DNA of 20,665 nt from Bacillota bacterium (GTDB taxonomy: Bacteria; Bacillota; Negativicutes; Sporomusales; Sporomusaceae): NCBI GenBank assembly GCA_023388195.1, contig JAEWGR010000192.1, positions 1-20,665 of the forward strand, given 5' to 3'. Of this stretch, positions 6,872 to 14,439 are shown piece by piece; within the stretch, counting starts at the first letter, position 1, and each line of letters begins with the position of its first letter. The notes beneath the pieces were generated by a model that was not told the DNA's origin, searched no databases, and worked only from the letters and a program-made list of their open reading frames with translations. The translations under genes and the position numbers were made by a program.

Positions 6872-8353
6872 ATGAAGCCTGTTAACCTTACCGAGGCGGA
6901 GGTTCCCGTGCGGGAGATCCGCCTCGGGTCTATCACCGGTTTTGAGGGAACTGCCGGCGAACTGGTGCGCTGTGCCCGGGCCGGCAGCCTTACCGACAGT
7001 ACCCGCAGTTTCAGTCAATGTATGGGCTGCAGTTCAAATAATGCTTTTTGCCAGTTGGCGATGATTCAGGATGCTGCCGTCGTCAACCATGCGCCAGTAG
7101 GCTGTGCCGGTGACTTCTTCACCTTTAACTTTGTCTACCGGGTAGGTCAGATGGAGAGAAAGCAGCCGGCGGTGATCGGCCGTTATTTTAATACCAACAT
7201 TGAGGAACAGGATACCATTTTTGGCGCGACGCAAAAACTGGCAGACACCATCCGGGCCGCTTATCAGCGTGTACAGCCTAAGGCCATATTTATTACCACC
7301 TCCTGCGCCTCCGGCATCATCGGTGATGATGTCGAGGGCGTGGCCAATGATTTATCCGGGGAATTGGGAATTCCGGTTGTTGCCTGTTTTTGTGAAGGGT
7401 TTAAGTCGAAAATCTGGACAACTGGCTTTGATTCAGCGTATCATGCGATTGTCAGAAAGATCGTAAAGCCACCGGTAAAGAAATCTAATAGGGTTAATAT
7501 TATCAATTTCTGGGGCAGTCATATATTTGATCAATTATTGCAGCGATTAGGGTATGAAGCCCATTACATTGTACCCTTTTCCACAATAGCCCAGCTGGAG
7601 CAGATTGCCGAGGCGGCTGCTACCATTCAGATTTGTCCGACACTGGGTACCTATATCGGTGCCGCGCTGGAGCAGGTATATAGGGTGCCGGAAATCAAAG
7701 CCCCACCGGCTTATGGTATCGCCGGTACTGATCAATGGCTGCGGGAACTGGGAAAAGTCCTGGGCCGGGAGCAGGAGATTGAGACAATCATTGCTGAGGA
7801 ACATGAGCGGGTATTGCCCGGGCTCAGCGAATATCGCAACAAACTACAGGGGAAAACCGCTTATCTTACGGCCGGAGCCGCCCATGGGCATGCCTTGATT
7901 GCTGTATTAAGAGAATTGGGCATGACCGTGCAGGGGGCGGCCATTTTCCATCATGACCCCATTTATGATAATGGCGATATAACTGCCGACGCCCTGGCCC
8001 ATGACGTAACCACCTACGGTGATGTCCCTAATTATAATGTCTGCAACAAACAGGCCTATGAACTGGTTAATATCTTAAACAAAGTAAGGCCGGATATTAT
8101 GATTGCCAGACATGGCGGCATGACGCTGTGGGGAGCAAAGCTGGGAATACCGACACTATTGATCGGGGATGAACAGTTCGGCTTTGGTTATCAGGGCGTC
8201 CTTAATTATGCAGAACGCATCGTAGAGACCCTGGATAACCGGGAATTTGTCACAAATCTTGCCAGACACAGCACAATGCCTTATACCAAGTGGTGGCTGG
8301 AGCAAAACCCATTCTCGTTTCTTAGGGGTGACTTAGATGTCAAAGTTTATTGA
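6872..8353 (+). CDS. Nitrogenase-like component 1, NifD-like (alpha) subunit
   Basis: This 493-aa protein belongs to the nitrogenase component 1 superfamily, alpha type. Likely P-cluster ligands are C53 (in CMGCSS), C78 (APVGC) and C145 (TTSC), spaced as in NifD. CEGFKSK near 174 corresponds to the NifD CEGFRG motif. C255 in IQICPTLGTYIGAALEQVYRVP aligns by eye with the cofactor-ligating Cys275 of A. vinelandii NifD. The region matching His442 reads IPTLLIGDEQFGFGYQG and has no histidine. Extra cysteines at 34, 50 and 60 are unusual. The ATG at 6872 follows a G-rich ribosome site 11 nt after metQ; the NifK-like start overlaps its end by 17 nt. I infer a two-electron or multi-electron reductase with a NifB-derived cofactor, possibly acting on a C-S bond as in methylthio-alkane reductase. 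A NifE-like scaffold role is the alternative. Confidence 0.88.
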   Translation: MKPVNLTEAEVPVREIRLGSITGFEGTAGELVRCARAGSLTDSTRSFSQCMGCSSNNAFCQLAMIQDAAVVNHAPVGCAGDFFTFNFVYRVGQMERKQPAVIGRYFNTNIEEQDTIFGATQKLADTIRAAYQRVQPKAIFITTSCASGIIGDDVEGVANDLSGELGIPVVACFCEGFKSKIWTTGFDSAYHAIVRKIVKPPVKKSNRVNIINFWGSHIFDQLLQRLGYEAHYIVPFSTIAQLEQIAEAAATIQICPTLGTYIGAALEQVYRVPEIKAPPAYGIAGTDQWLRELGKVLGREQEIETIIAEEHERVLPGLSEYRNKLQGKTAYLTAGAAHGHALIAVLRELGMTVQGAAIFHHDPIYDNGDITADALAHDVTTYGDVPNYNVCNKQAYELVNILNKVRPDIMIARHGGMTLWGAKLGIPTLLIGDEQFGFGYQGVLNYAERIVETLDNREFVTNLARHSTMPYTKWWLEQNPFSFLRGDLDVKVY

Positions 8354-9653
8354 ACAGCCGCGATACTCTTGCGCCTTAGGCGCACAGCAGTCGGTCATAG
8401 CCATAAAAAGAGCTGTTCCTATCCTGCATTCCGGGCCTGGCTGCGGCGATAAAGTCAGCCGGCTGCTGGGGCAGGGCGAGGGCTATGCGGGCGGCAATAC
8501 CGTACCCTGCACCAATGCCAGTGAGGCTGAAATTGTCTTTGGCGGTGAGGGCAAACTGGACAGTGTGATTACCGGTGCGTTCCAGGTCATTGATGCTGAT
8601 CTCTATGTAGTGCTTACCGGCTGCACTTCTGATATTATCGGCGATGATACCGGGCAGGTGGCAGGCAGGTACCAGTCTGAGGATAGACCGATTGTGTATG
8701 TGGAGACAGGCGGCTTTAAGAGTAATAACTATGTAAGCCATGAAACCGTAGTTAAAGCCATTATTGACCAGTATGTCGACAAATTCAAAACCGGAACAAC
8801 GCCAATTAAAGGGCTTGTCAATATATTTGCCTCAATTCCCTACCAGGACCCGTTTTGGAACGGCAATCTGGAAGAGCTTAAGAGGGTATTGGCCGGGATC
8901 GGGTTGACAGTAAATATTCTGTTTGGAGCAGCGTCCGGGGGAGTAGAGGAATGGAAAACCATCCCCCAGGCCGAGTTTAATATTGTTGTAAGCGCCTGGC
9001 CGGGCCTTGGCATTGCTAAACATCTGCAAGACAAATATGGAACCCCCTATATGCAGTTTCCCTATTTGCCAATCGGTGGTGTGGAGACAACCAAGTTTTT
9101 GCGGCAGGTTATTGATGTTGGCGGTCTGGATGAAGCCAAAGCCGGGGCTTTTATTAAGGCCGAAGAAGAGCGTTTTTATCTGCATATTGAGCGGACAGCC
9201 GACTTTATGCTGGAATTCAGATATGGTCTTCCCCGCAGATTATATACGATATTAGATGCTTCGTATGCGATCGGTTTTGCTAAATATCTGCTTAATGAAC
9301 TGGGGATTATTCCTGCTAAGCAGTTTATTGTTGACGATACGCCGGCGGAGTTCCAAGCGGCGATCTGCGAGCAGTTTAAGCATATTTCGGAATTGCGCTC
9401 GGCCCTGGTGAGTTTCTCAACAGATGGCGGCGCTATTCAGGCGGAAATCAGAAGTGATATTCATAAAAGCAGGGCTTTGATTATTGGCAGTGGCTGGGAA
9501 CGGGATCTGGCCAGGGAAATTGGTGCCGACCTGTTGATTGTCAGCGTGCCTGTGGCCTACAGACTTGTCCTGAATTGTGGCTATGCCGGGTATAACGGCG
9601 GCCTGCGCGTTATCGAAGATATTTATGACAGAGTGCTTGATACTTATAGATAA
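8337..9653 (+). CDS. Nitrogenase-like component 1, NifK-like (beta) subunit
   Basis: This 438-aa partner of the NifD-like protein should form the component 1 heterotetramer in the cytosol. The three P-cluster cysteines are apparent: C12 (YSCALGA), C36 (HSGPGC) and C96 (VVLTGCTSDIIGDD). It lacks the long N-terminal extension of true NifK and is shorter than the roughly 520 aa of Mo-nitrogenase NifK, as is common in nitrogenase-like families. The C-terminus carries NCGYAGYNGGLRVIEDIYD, typical of group IV-like proteins. The ATG at 8337 lies within the end of the NifD-like gene after AGGGGTG, indicating translational coupling and matched stoichiometry. It is the last gene before leader element E4. 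Catalytic identity is inferred only from context. Confidence 0.88.
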   Translation: MSKFIEQPRYSCALGAQQSVIAIKRAVPILHSGPGCGDKVSRLLGQGEGYAGGNTVPCTNASEAEIVFGGEGKLDSVITGAFQVIDADLYVVLTGCTSDIIGDDTGQVAGRYQSEDRPIVYVETGGFKSNNYVSHETVVKAIIDQYVDKFKTGTTPIKGLVNIFASIPYQDPFWNGNLEELKRVLAGIGLTVNILFGAASGGVEEWKTIPQAEFNIVVSAWPGLGIAKHLQDKYGTPYMQFPYLPIGGVETTKFLRQVIDVGGLDEAKAGAFIKAEEERFYLHIERTADFMLEFRYGLPRRLYTILDASYAIGFAKYLLNELGIIPAKQFIVDDTPAEFQAAICEQFKHISELRSALVSFSTDGGAIQAEIRSDIHKSRALIIGSGWERDLAREIGADLLIVSVPVAYRLVLNCGYAGYNGGLRVIEDIYDRVLDTYR

Positions 9654-9666
9654 GAAGAATTTTCCA

Positions 9667-9690
9667 GGCTGATTAGAATGACTGAAGGCC
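9667..9690 (+). promoter_or_regulatory. Repeated leader RNA element, copy E4 (membrane-protein/ABC operon)
   Basis: P1 is GGC (9667-9669) with GCC (9688-9690), fully paired. P2 is TTAG / CTGA with one wobble around loop AATGA, the same loop as copy E7. The TGA / AG internal loop is retained. No clear promoter is seen between the NifK-like stop and this copy, so it may act on read-through transcripts. Confidence 0.7.
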
Positions 9691-9717
9691 GGGATTGCTT
9701 TATAAGCATTCCTGGCC
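9687..9717 (+). terminator. Attenuator hairpin between the NifK-like gene and the ABC operon
   Basis: GGCCGGGATTGC (9687-9698) pairs with GCATTCCTGGCC (9706-9717) with one wobble and one mismatch. The following sequence is GTTGGTATTTTC, a poor T-run, so this may terminate only partly or act as a 3' end for the DK transcript. Confidence 0.6.
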
Positions 9718-9760
9718 GTTGGTATTTTCAATATAATAAACAAACTAGGGAGGAGAAATT

Positions 9761-9970
9761 ATGACATTGCACAGGTTTGTAGTGGTCTCATTTTTAGTAT
9801 TTGTATTGGGGCTTGTTGCCCTCTATACGGGGGTCAACCGGGTGCCGCTGCGGCAGCAGGGCGGCACGCATGAGATGCACAAATCATCCCTGCAGGTCCC
9901 TGCGGCCAGCCATATGAAGCTGGTGGCGGCAATACCGGACACTAGCCCGGTAGCTAATCATGCGGGTTAA
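9761..9970 (+). CDS. Small single-pass membrane protein, unknown function
   Basis: This is a 69-aa protein I do not recognise. Residues 5-25 form one hydrophobic segment (RFVVVSFLVFVLGLVALYTG), either a membrane anchor or uncleaved signal. The remaining roughly 43 residues are hydrophilic, Ser/Pro/Ala-rich, with several His and Met residues (HEMHKSS, SHMKL). The ATG at 9761 is preceded by AGGGAGGAG, a strong ribosome site, and the gene sits first in a tight unit with the DUF4418 and ABC genes, 14 nt before the next start. These features support a real gene, possibly an accessory or outward-facing part of the ABC transporter. The His/Met content could suggest metal contact, but this is speculation. 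Confidence 0.65.
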   Translation: MTLHRFVVVSFLVFVLGLVALYTGVNRVPLRQQGGTHEMHKSSLQVPAASHMKLVAAIPDTSPVANHAG

Positions 9971-9984
9971 AAGGAGTTGATCGA

Positions 9985-10389
9985 ATGACAAAATATAAGT
10001 TTTTTGCCGGGAGCGCAATCCTGCTCAGTGTCCTGCTGCTTGTTTTACCCAGGCTAATTCCTATTTGTAACGGGCTGATGCAAAATGGCAGTCCGATGCA
10101 TTGCCATTATACCTATCAGGCGGAGTTTGTTATTTCCTTACTGGCACTCATTCTTGCCAGTGCCCTGCTTGTGCTGCGTACAGAGGAAGCGCGCCTGCTC
10201 AGTGGTTTTGTTATCTTGTTGTTAGGCATTACTGTGGTTATCCTGCCCCAGCCCTGGGCGCTTGGCATTTGTGAGGCTGGCGGGTGCCAGAAAACTGCCT
10301 TTTTCAGCACCCTTGGCGGCAGTCTGCTGGCTTTATCAGGCGCCGGGATTGTGTGGCTGACCTGGCGCGGTAACAATCTTCATGAATAA
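9985..10389 (+). CDS. DUF4418-family membrane protein
   Basis: This 134-aa integral membrane protein has about four hydrophobic segments (near 7-25, 48-65, 70-87 and 110-126). It carries paired conserved cysteine/histidine motifs on the loops: CNGLMQNGSPMHCHYTYQAE near 28-47 and GICEAGGCQKTAFF near 90-103. This pattern matches DUF4418, a family of unknown function often located beside FtsX-type ABC transporters. The ATG at 9985 follows AAGGAG. The two Cys-rich loops could form disulfides or bind a metal at the membrane surface, but no reaction can be assigned. It lies between the small membrane protein and the ABC fusion, spacing about 25 nt, most likely one operon under leader element E4. 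Confidence 0.75.
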   Translation: MTKYKFFAGSAILLSVLLLVLPRLIPICNGLMQNGSPMHCHYTYQAEFVISLLALILASALLVLRTEEARLLSGFVILLLGITVVILPQPWALGICEAGGCQKTAFFSTLGGSLLALSGAGIVWLTWRGNNLHE

Positions 10390-10414
10390 TGTACTGCCAA
10401 AAGGAGACTAGACT

Positions 10415-12286
10415 ATGATATTTCTTATTTGGAAAAGTCTGCTGCACCGCCGGCTCCAAAGCCTGGCCATCATTGTTTCCATTGCAGTTGGTGTAGCCAT
10501 AGTCTTCAGTGTTGCCGCCATCTATAACGGGGTGGCATCAGGCATGGAACTTTCTAAGCAGCGGATGGGCGCCGATATTGTCATTGTACCATACGGTGTG
10601 ACGCTGGAACCAAGCCTGCTATTGTTCGGCGGGGCCACTGCCAATTCGTACATGCCCCAAGAGTATGCCGAGGGGGTGCGGGGGGTTGAGGGGGTCCGTA
10701 CGGTTACAGCCCAGTTTTACACCCATTCCCTGACTGCTGATTGTCACGATATTGGCAGTCAAAACAGGATGATCGGTTATGATCCGGCGAGTGACTGGAT
10801 CATTGCCCCCTGGCTGAAGAAGGTGCATAAGACCGGACTCAGCGATGATGAGGTTATTTTAGGTGCTAAAGTACCCATTTGGACCCAGGATAAGATATCA
10901 ATATTAGGTAAATGGTACAATATTGTTACGATCGCCGAAGAAACGGGAACAACCCTGGATTACTCCCTGCTGGTCAGTATGAATGAGGCCAGGCAGGTGG
11001 TTGCCAGGGATACCTCGCTGAAGCAGGTGTGGCAAAAGCAGGGTCCGCCGGCGGGACTGATATCAACGCTGCTGGTGCAGGTTGAGGAAGGGGTGGATAT
11101 TAATAAGGTAGTAGCTGACATCCAAGCGGTCGGGCTCATGAAGCCGATTGTGGCTGCAGAAGTCAAAAAACGCATTGTTGATCAGTTTACGGTATTTGTT
11201 GTCTTACTTGGCGGCATTGGCTTACTGACCGTATTGACATCTTTGCTGCACCTGTTTTCCCGGTTTTATACGCTGACCTGGGAGCGGCAGGCCGAATGGG
11301 GGCTTTACCTGGCTTTTGGCGCTTCCGGACGGCATGTAGGTGCAATTATTGCCGGCGAAGCAGTAGCTGTCTCCCTGACAGGTTCTGTTGCCGGGTTACT
11401 GCTGGGCGGCGGTCTGTACAAAGTTAGTCTGCAACTGCTGGCGGCTTACCAATCTTTTCCCTTCGTTCAGCCGTCCTGGACCTTTATTGCCGGTAGTGCT
11501 GTGTTGATTACCGTGCTATTTACCGGGTTAGGGGCACTTGCTGCCTGGCTGCCGGCCTACCGGGGCAGCCGCATTGACCCCAGTGTCATCATGACCCGGG
11601 GGAGTTTGATTAAAGGAGCGAAAACTATGGGCAACTTGCTGGAACTCAGGGATATTAACAAAAATTACGGTGATGATGTCATTTTGTCGGGGGTTTCGTT
11701 TACGCTGACCAGGGAAACGGCGGTTGCCATTATTGGACATTCAGGTGGTGGTAAAACGACGCTATTAGCGATTATGGGGCTGTTGCAGCAGGCCACCTCC
11801 GGTACGGTGCTGGTGGCTGGCCGGGATATTGCCGGTCTTGACCCGCAGCAGCTGGCCAAACTGAGGGGTGAATACCTGAGCTTTGTATTTCAAAGAGCAC
11901 GCTTGCTTAATTCTCTGACTGCGCTGGAGAATGTCATGGCACCGGCCTGGTTTATTAGGAGCGGGGTGAATGTGGAGCACGAGGCAAAAGCTTTATTGGC
12001 GAATTTCGGGCTTGCTCATCGTTTGTACCATAAACCCCAGGAGCTTAGCCTTGGCCAGTTGCGGCGGATTTCGCTCGCGCGGGCGCTGCTGCTTAAGCCG
12101 CCAATCTTATTGGCTGACGAGCCGACAAACGATCTGGACCCTGCTTTGTCTGACGAAGTTACCTCGTGCCTGCTGGCCGCGCGCAGAGACGGTACAGGGG
12201 TGGTCATTGTGACCCATGATGCCGGTTTGGCCGCGCAGACTGATCAAATCTTTCGGTTAGAGGCCGGGGCATTGCGGCCTGCCTGA
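10415..12286 (+). CDS. Fused ABC transporter: FtsX/MacB-type permease plus ATPase
   Basis: This single 623-aa reading frame joins two proteins that are usually separate. Residues 1-400 are an FtsX/MacB-type permease: one N-terminal membrane segment (16-40), a large extracytoplasmic MacB-like domain, and three C-terminal segments (about 250-275, 305-335 and 350-380), ending in the typical SRIDPSVIMTRG. Residues 405-623 are a LolD/MacB-type ATPase with Walker A GHSGGGKTT, Q-loop FVFQRARLL, signature LSLGQ (for LSGGQ), Walker B ILLADEPTNDLDP and H-loop VTHD. At the junction AAAGGAG (11612-11618) lies 8 nt before an in-frame ATG at 11627, so the ATPase start and ribosome site survive inside the fusion. 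Such transporters usually export or extract substrates from the membrane instead of importing them. Cargo is unknown. The start at 10415 follows AAAAGGAG. Confidence 0.85.
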   Translation: MIFLIWKSLLHRRLQSLAIIVSIAVGVAIVFSVAAIYNGVASGMELSKQRMGADIVIVPYGVTLEPSLLLFGGATANSYMPQEYAEGVRGVEGVRTVTAQFYTHSLTADCHDIGSQNRMIGYDPASDWIIAPWLKKVHKTGLSDDEVILGAKVPIWTQDKISILGKWYNIVTIAEETGTTLDYSLLVSMNEARQVVARDTSLKQVWQKQGPPAGLISTLLVQVEEGVDINKVVADIQAVGLMKPIVAAEVKKRIVDQFTVFVVLLGGIGLLTVLTSLLHLFSRFYTLTWERQAEWGLYLAFGASGRHVGAIIAGEAVAVSLTGSVAGLLLGGGLYKVSLQLLAAYQSFPFVQPSWTFIAGSAVLITVLFTGLGALAAWLPAYRGSRIDPSVIMTRGSLIKGAKTMGNLLELRDINKNYGDDVILSGVSFTLTRETAVAIIGHSGGGKTTLLAIMGLLQQATSGTVLVAGRDIAGLDPQQLAKLRGEYLSFVFQRARLLNSLTALENVMAPAWFIRSGVNVEHEAKALLANFGLAHRLYHKPQELSLGQLRRISLARALLLKPPILLADEPTNDLDPALSDEVTSCLLAARRDGTGVVIVTHDAGLAAQTDQIFRLEAGALRPA

Positions 12287-12324
12287 TGAGTGAGACCGTA
12301 AGGGGCGTATTGGCACAAAATAAA

Positions 12325-12356
12325 GGAGAGCTTTCCCGGTATGAGGGAAGCTCTCC
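12325..12356. terminator. Bidirectional terminator between convergent genes
   Basis: GGAGAGCTTTCCC (12325-12337) pairs with GGGAAGCTCTCC (12345-12356) with one bulged base. On the reverse strand it is followed by TTTATTTTG, giving a good terminator for the hydrolase; on the plus strand the tail is TTGCTTTG. Confidence 0.75.
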
Positions 12357-12372
12357 TTGCTTTGCCTGTTCA

Positions 12373-13170
12373 TCAATGCCCTTTGCAACGCCCCAGCTTG
12401 TTTTTTTGTACTGTCAGCCACCCGGTTACCAGCGCTGTCAGTTGCTCATGCTGACCTGTAAACACGTGATCAGCCTCCATACGGACAAGCTCTTTCTCGC
12501 CTCTGTACTGGTCGTAGACAAGCTCGGAGCCGGCTGGCGGGACAACGATATCCTGGTTTCCGTGAACAATAAGCAGAGGCGAACGCTGCAACCGGAGATG
12601 GGGTAAAGGATCATACCGGTTCTCCACTAAATCCTTAACAAAATTCGGTTCAAGGCTGAAACCCTTGCCCAGGAAGTTAGCCACTGTCTGACCCTGCAAA
12701 GACCGTTGCCACAAATCCGGTCCCAGGATGATATTCTGGAAATTGTCCACAGGGCAAGTTACCGGCGCCAGTGCCACCCGGCCGGCAATGCCGGTATCAT
12801 CATGACTGAGGGCAATCAGGCCGCCTAAGCTGTGGCCCAGCAGATAGACTGGCAATCCCTCGAACTCCGGCACGCTTCTAACCCAGTCAACGACATTACG
12901 CAGATCCTCCTGCCAGTTTTTTATTGTTGTATCGGCAGCGAATTCACCATCACTCTCCCCTGAGCCGGTAAAGTCGAAACGTACAGCAATCAGACCGGCG
13001 GCGGCAATGGCCTTGGCGAGCTGCAGGGTTAATTGATTGGAGCCGATTTTATCGCTGGTAAAGCCATGGCAGCAGATAACAATTGGTGTCTGCGTTACTG
13101 TAAAACTGTTGGCATGGATCATGGCCGACAGTTTGCGGTTTTGGCTTATTATCCATTCATGTTGTTTCAT
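12373..13170 (-). CDS. Alpha/beta hydrolase (serine aminopeptidase S33-like)
   Basis: This 265-aa cytosolic alpha/beta hydrolase has a nucleophile elbow GHSLGG with Ser114, a likely acid D207 in HGNQDIVVP, and H235 in EADHVFTG. The HGFTSDKIGSN oxyanion segment near 35-45 and RFDFTGSGESDGE near 64-77 fit the esterase/acyl-hydrolase group related to BD-FAE/S33 proteins. Substrate is unknown; a thioester or ester hydrolase is possible given the sulfur context. The ATG at 13170 follows AAGGGGG on the reverse strand. Although it points away from the reductase genes, its own leader has a consensus-like promoter, a copy of the repeated element (E5) and a hairpin, so it appears to belong to the same regulon. 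This is the strongest evidence that it is functionally linked. Confidence 0.85.
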   Translation of the reverse strand: MKQHEWIISQNRKLSAMIHANSFTVTQTPIVICCHGFTSDKIGSNQLTLQLAKAIAAAGLIAVRFDFTGSGESDGEFAADTTIKNWQEDLRNVVDWVRSVPEFEGLPVYLLGHSLGGLIALSHDDTGIAGRVALAPVTCPVDNFQNIILGPDLWQRSLQGQTVANFLGKGFSLEPNFVKDLVENRYDPLPHLRLQRSPLLIVHGNQDIVVPPAGSELVYDQYRGEKELVRMEADHVFTGQHEQLTALVTGWLTVQKNKLGRCKGH

Positions 13171-13199
13171 GGTGATTCATCCCCCTTAAAATAAGTGAA

Positions 13200-13230
13200 G
13201 GCCAAAAAGCGACGTATGTCGTTTTTGGCC
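13200..13230 (-). terminator. Attenuator hairpin in the hydrolase leader
   Basis: GGCCAAAAACGAC pairs with GTCGCTTTTTGGCC read on the reverse strand. The reverse-strand tail is TTCACTTATTTT, a weak T-run. The plus-strand tail (TTTAGTTTTT) is better, but no plus-strand gene precedes it. Confidence 0.65.
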
Positions 13231-13250
13231 TTTAGTTTTTCTAATCAGCA
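13227..13250 (-). promoter_or_regulatory. Repeated leader RNA element, copy E5 (hydrolase, reverse strand)
   Basis: Read on the reverse strand, P2 is TTAG / CTAA around AAAAA, a compensatory change from TCAG / CTGA. The TGA / AG internal loop is intact. P1 is TGC / GCC, two pairs. The element starts about 15 nt after the predicted transcription start. Confidence 0.75.
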
Positions 13251-13271
13251 TTCAGTATGAATTTTATTAAA

Positions 13272-13300
13272 ATTATAGCAGGGGTTGCACGGTTCGTCAA
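13272..13300 (-). promoter_or_regulatory. Promoter of the alpha/beta hydrolase
   Basis: On the reverse strand TTGACG (13295-13300), a 17-bp spacer and TATAAT (13272-13277) form a near-consensus sigma-A promoter. Confidence 0.8.
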
Positions 13301-13350
13301 GAGAGATAAGGGGAGCGAAAATAATCGTAAACATTTTTAGAAAAATAGCC

Positions 13351-13379
13351 TTGTGTTTTTCCAACGTGTTCAGTATAAT
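13351..13379 (+). promoter_or_regulatory. Promoter of the nifH-like/nifB operon
   Basis: TTGTGT (13351-13356), a 17-bp spacer and TATAAT (13374-13379). The start point would be near 13386, 16 nt before leader element E6. The 13171-13501 intergenic region is fully occupied by this leader and the divergent hydrolase leader; I see no gene in it. Confidence 0.7.
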
Positions 13380-13401
13380 AAGTTACAAGTTAATTTTGCT
13401 A

Positions 13402-13428
13402 GACTGATTGGTAAATCAACCAAAGGTC
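13402..13428 (+). promoter_or_regulatory. Repeated leader RNA element, copy E6 (nifH-like/nifB)
   Basis: P1 is GAC (13402-13404) with GTC (13426-13428), fully paired and covarying with the GGC / GCC of other copies. P2 is TTGGT / ACCAA, five pairs, a different sequence from all other copies but still complementary. The TGA / AG internal loop is retained. Confidence 0.8.
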
Positions 13429-13468
13429 AGAATAACAGTTCTTCGGAATTGTTGTTCTGACCTTTTCT
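13425..13468 (+). terminator. Leader terminator of the nifH-like operon
   Basis: A long stem runs from GGTCAGAA (13425-13432) to TTCTGACC (13455-13462), capped by a C(TTCG)G tetraloop and followed by TTTTCTTATC. It lies upstream of the coding region, consistent with attenuation. Confidence 0.85.
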
Positions 13469-13501
13469 TATCATTCTGGACAATTCTGGGAGGGCGTACA
13501 C

Positions 13502-14377
13502 ATGAGTAAAAAAATCAAGCAGATTGCGATCTATGGCAAAGGCGGCATTGGTAAATCAACCACAACATCCAATATCAGCGCTTCGTTATCGAAGTTAGGT
13601 TATAAGGTGATGCAATTTGGTTGTGATCCGAAAGCAGACTCGACCAATACCCTGCGCGGTGGTACCTATATTCCTACCGTACTGGATACCTTGCGTGAAA
13701 AAAATAAGGTACAGGCAGAAGACGTAATTTATAAAGGGTTTAATGGTGTGTATTGCGTGGAAGCAGGCGGGCCGGCCCCGGGGGTGGGGTGCGCCGGCCG
13801 GGGAATTATTACGGCAGTGCAACTGCTAAAACAGTTGAAAGTCTATGATGAACTGGATTTGGATGTTGTTATTTACGATGTTTTAGGTGACGTAGTATGT
13901 GGTGGCTTCGCTGTTCCCATTCGTGAGGGTATTGCTGAACATGTATTTACAGTGTCATCGGCTGATTTTATGGCTATATATGCAGCCAACAACCTCTTTA
14001 AGGGAATTCAGAAATACTCCAACTCCGGGGGCGCGCTCTTGGGGGGCCTGATTGCCAATTCCATCAATCTTCCGTATGCCAAAGAGATTGTTGATGATTT
14101 TGTGCAACGCACCCAAACACAGGTTGTTGAGTATATTCCCCGGTCGGTAACGGTGACCCAGGCCGAGCTTCAGGGAAAAACAACGGTAGAGGCTGCGCCT
14201 AACTCCGAACAGGCCAAAATATACAGCCGCCTGGCCCAACGGGTTGTAGAAACCGTAGAATCAAAGGTACCCGCACCCTTGGAAACGGCTGAACTTCGCG
14301 AGTGGGCGGCAAAATGGGCCGATCATTTGCTGGCCTTGGAAACCGGTGAGGTTCGCAGTGCAGCTGCCGGCATCTAG
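13502..14377 (+). CDS. NifH-like nitrogenase Fe protein (reductase component)
   Basis: This 291-aa ATP-dependent electron donor should be a homodimer with a shared 4Fe-4S cluster. The P-loop GKGGIGKS is at 12-19; CDPKADST follows; cluster ligands are C97 (GVGCAGRG) and C133 (VVCGGFAVPIR). R100, the site ADP-ribosylated in true NifH, is conserved. A hydrophobic EYIPRSVTVTQAELQGKTTVEA segment also matches NifH. The ATG at 13502 follows GGGAGG. It would deliver electrons to the NifD/NifK-like component 1 encoded about 4 kb upstream. It forms an operon with nifB under leader element E6. It is full length and close to NifH, so sequence alone does not exclude true nitrogenase reductase; the missing NifEN partners do. 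Confidence 0.92.
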   Translation: MSKKIKQIAIYGKGGIGKSTTTSNISASLSKLGYKVMQFGCDPKADSTNTLRGGTYIPTVLDTLREKNKVQAEDVIYKGFNGVYCVEAGGPAPGVGCAGRGIITAVQLLKQLKVYDELDLDVVIYDVLGDVVCGGFAVPIREGIAEHVFTVSSADFMAIYAANNLFKGIQKYSNSGGALLGGLIANSINLPYAKEIVDDFVQRTQTQVVEYIPRSVTVTQAELQGKTTVEAAPNSEQAKIYSRLAQRVVETVESKVPAPLETAELREWAAKWADHLLALETGEVRSAAAGI

Positions 14378-14380
14378 CCT

Positions 14381-14405
14381 GCATACAGCCAGTAATCCTG
14401 TATGC
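14381..14405 (+). other. Intercistronic hairpin between nifH-like and nifB
   Basis: GCATACAG (14381-14388) pairs perfectly with CTGTATGC (14398-14405), directly after the nifH-like stop and without a T-run. Such hairpins can protect the upstream mRNA and lower downstream expression, which would suit the larger need for Fe protein than for NifB. This role is inferred. Confidence 0.55.
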
Positions 14406-14439
14406 TAAAGGCCTGAAATGAAGAAGCGAGGTGAAAAGT

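Noticed and set aside
8376..9743. Reverse-strand and alternate-frame open frames over the NifK-like gene
   Set aside because: They are shadows of a strongly conserved coding frame, with no ribosome sites or recognisable products.
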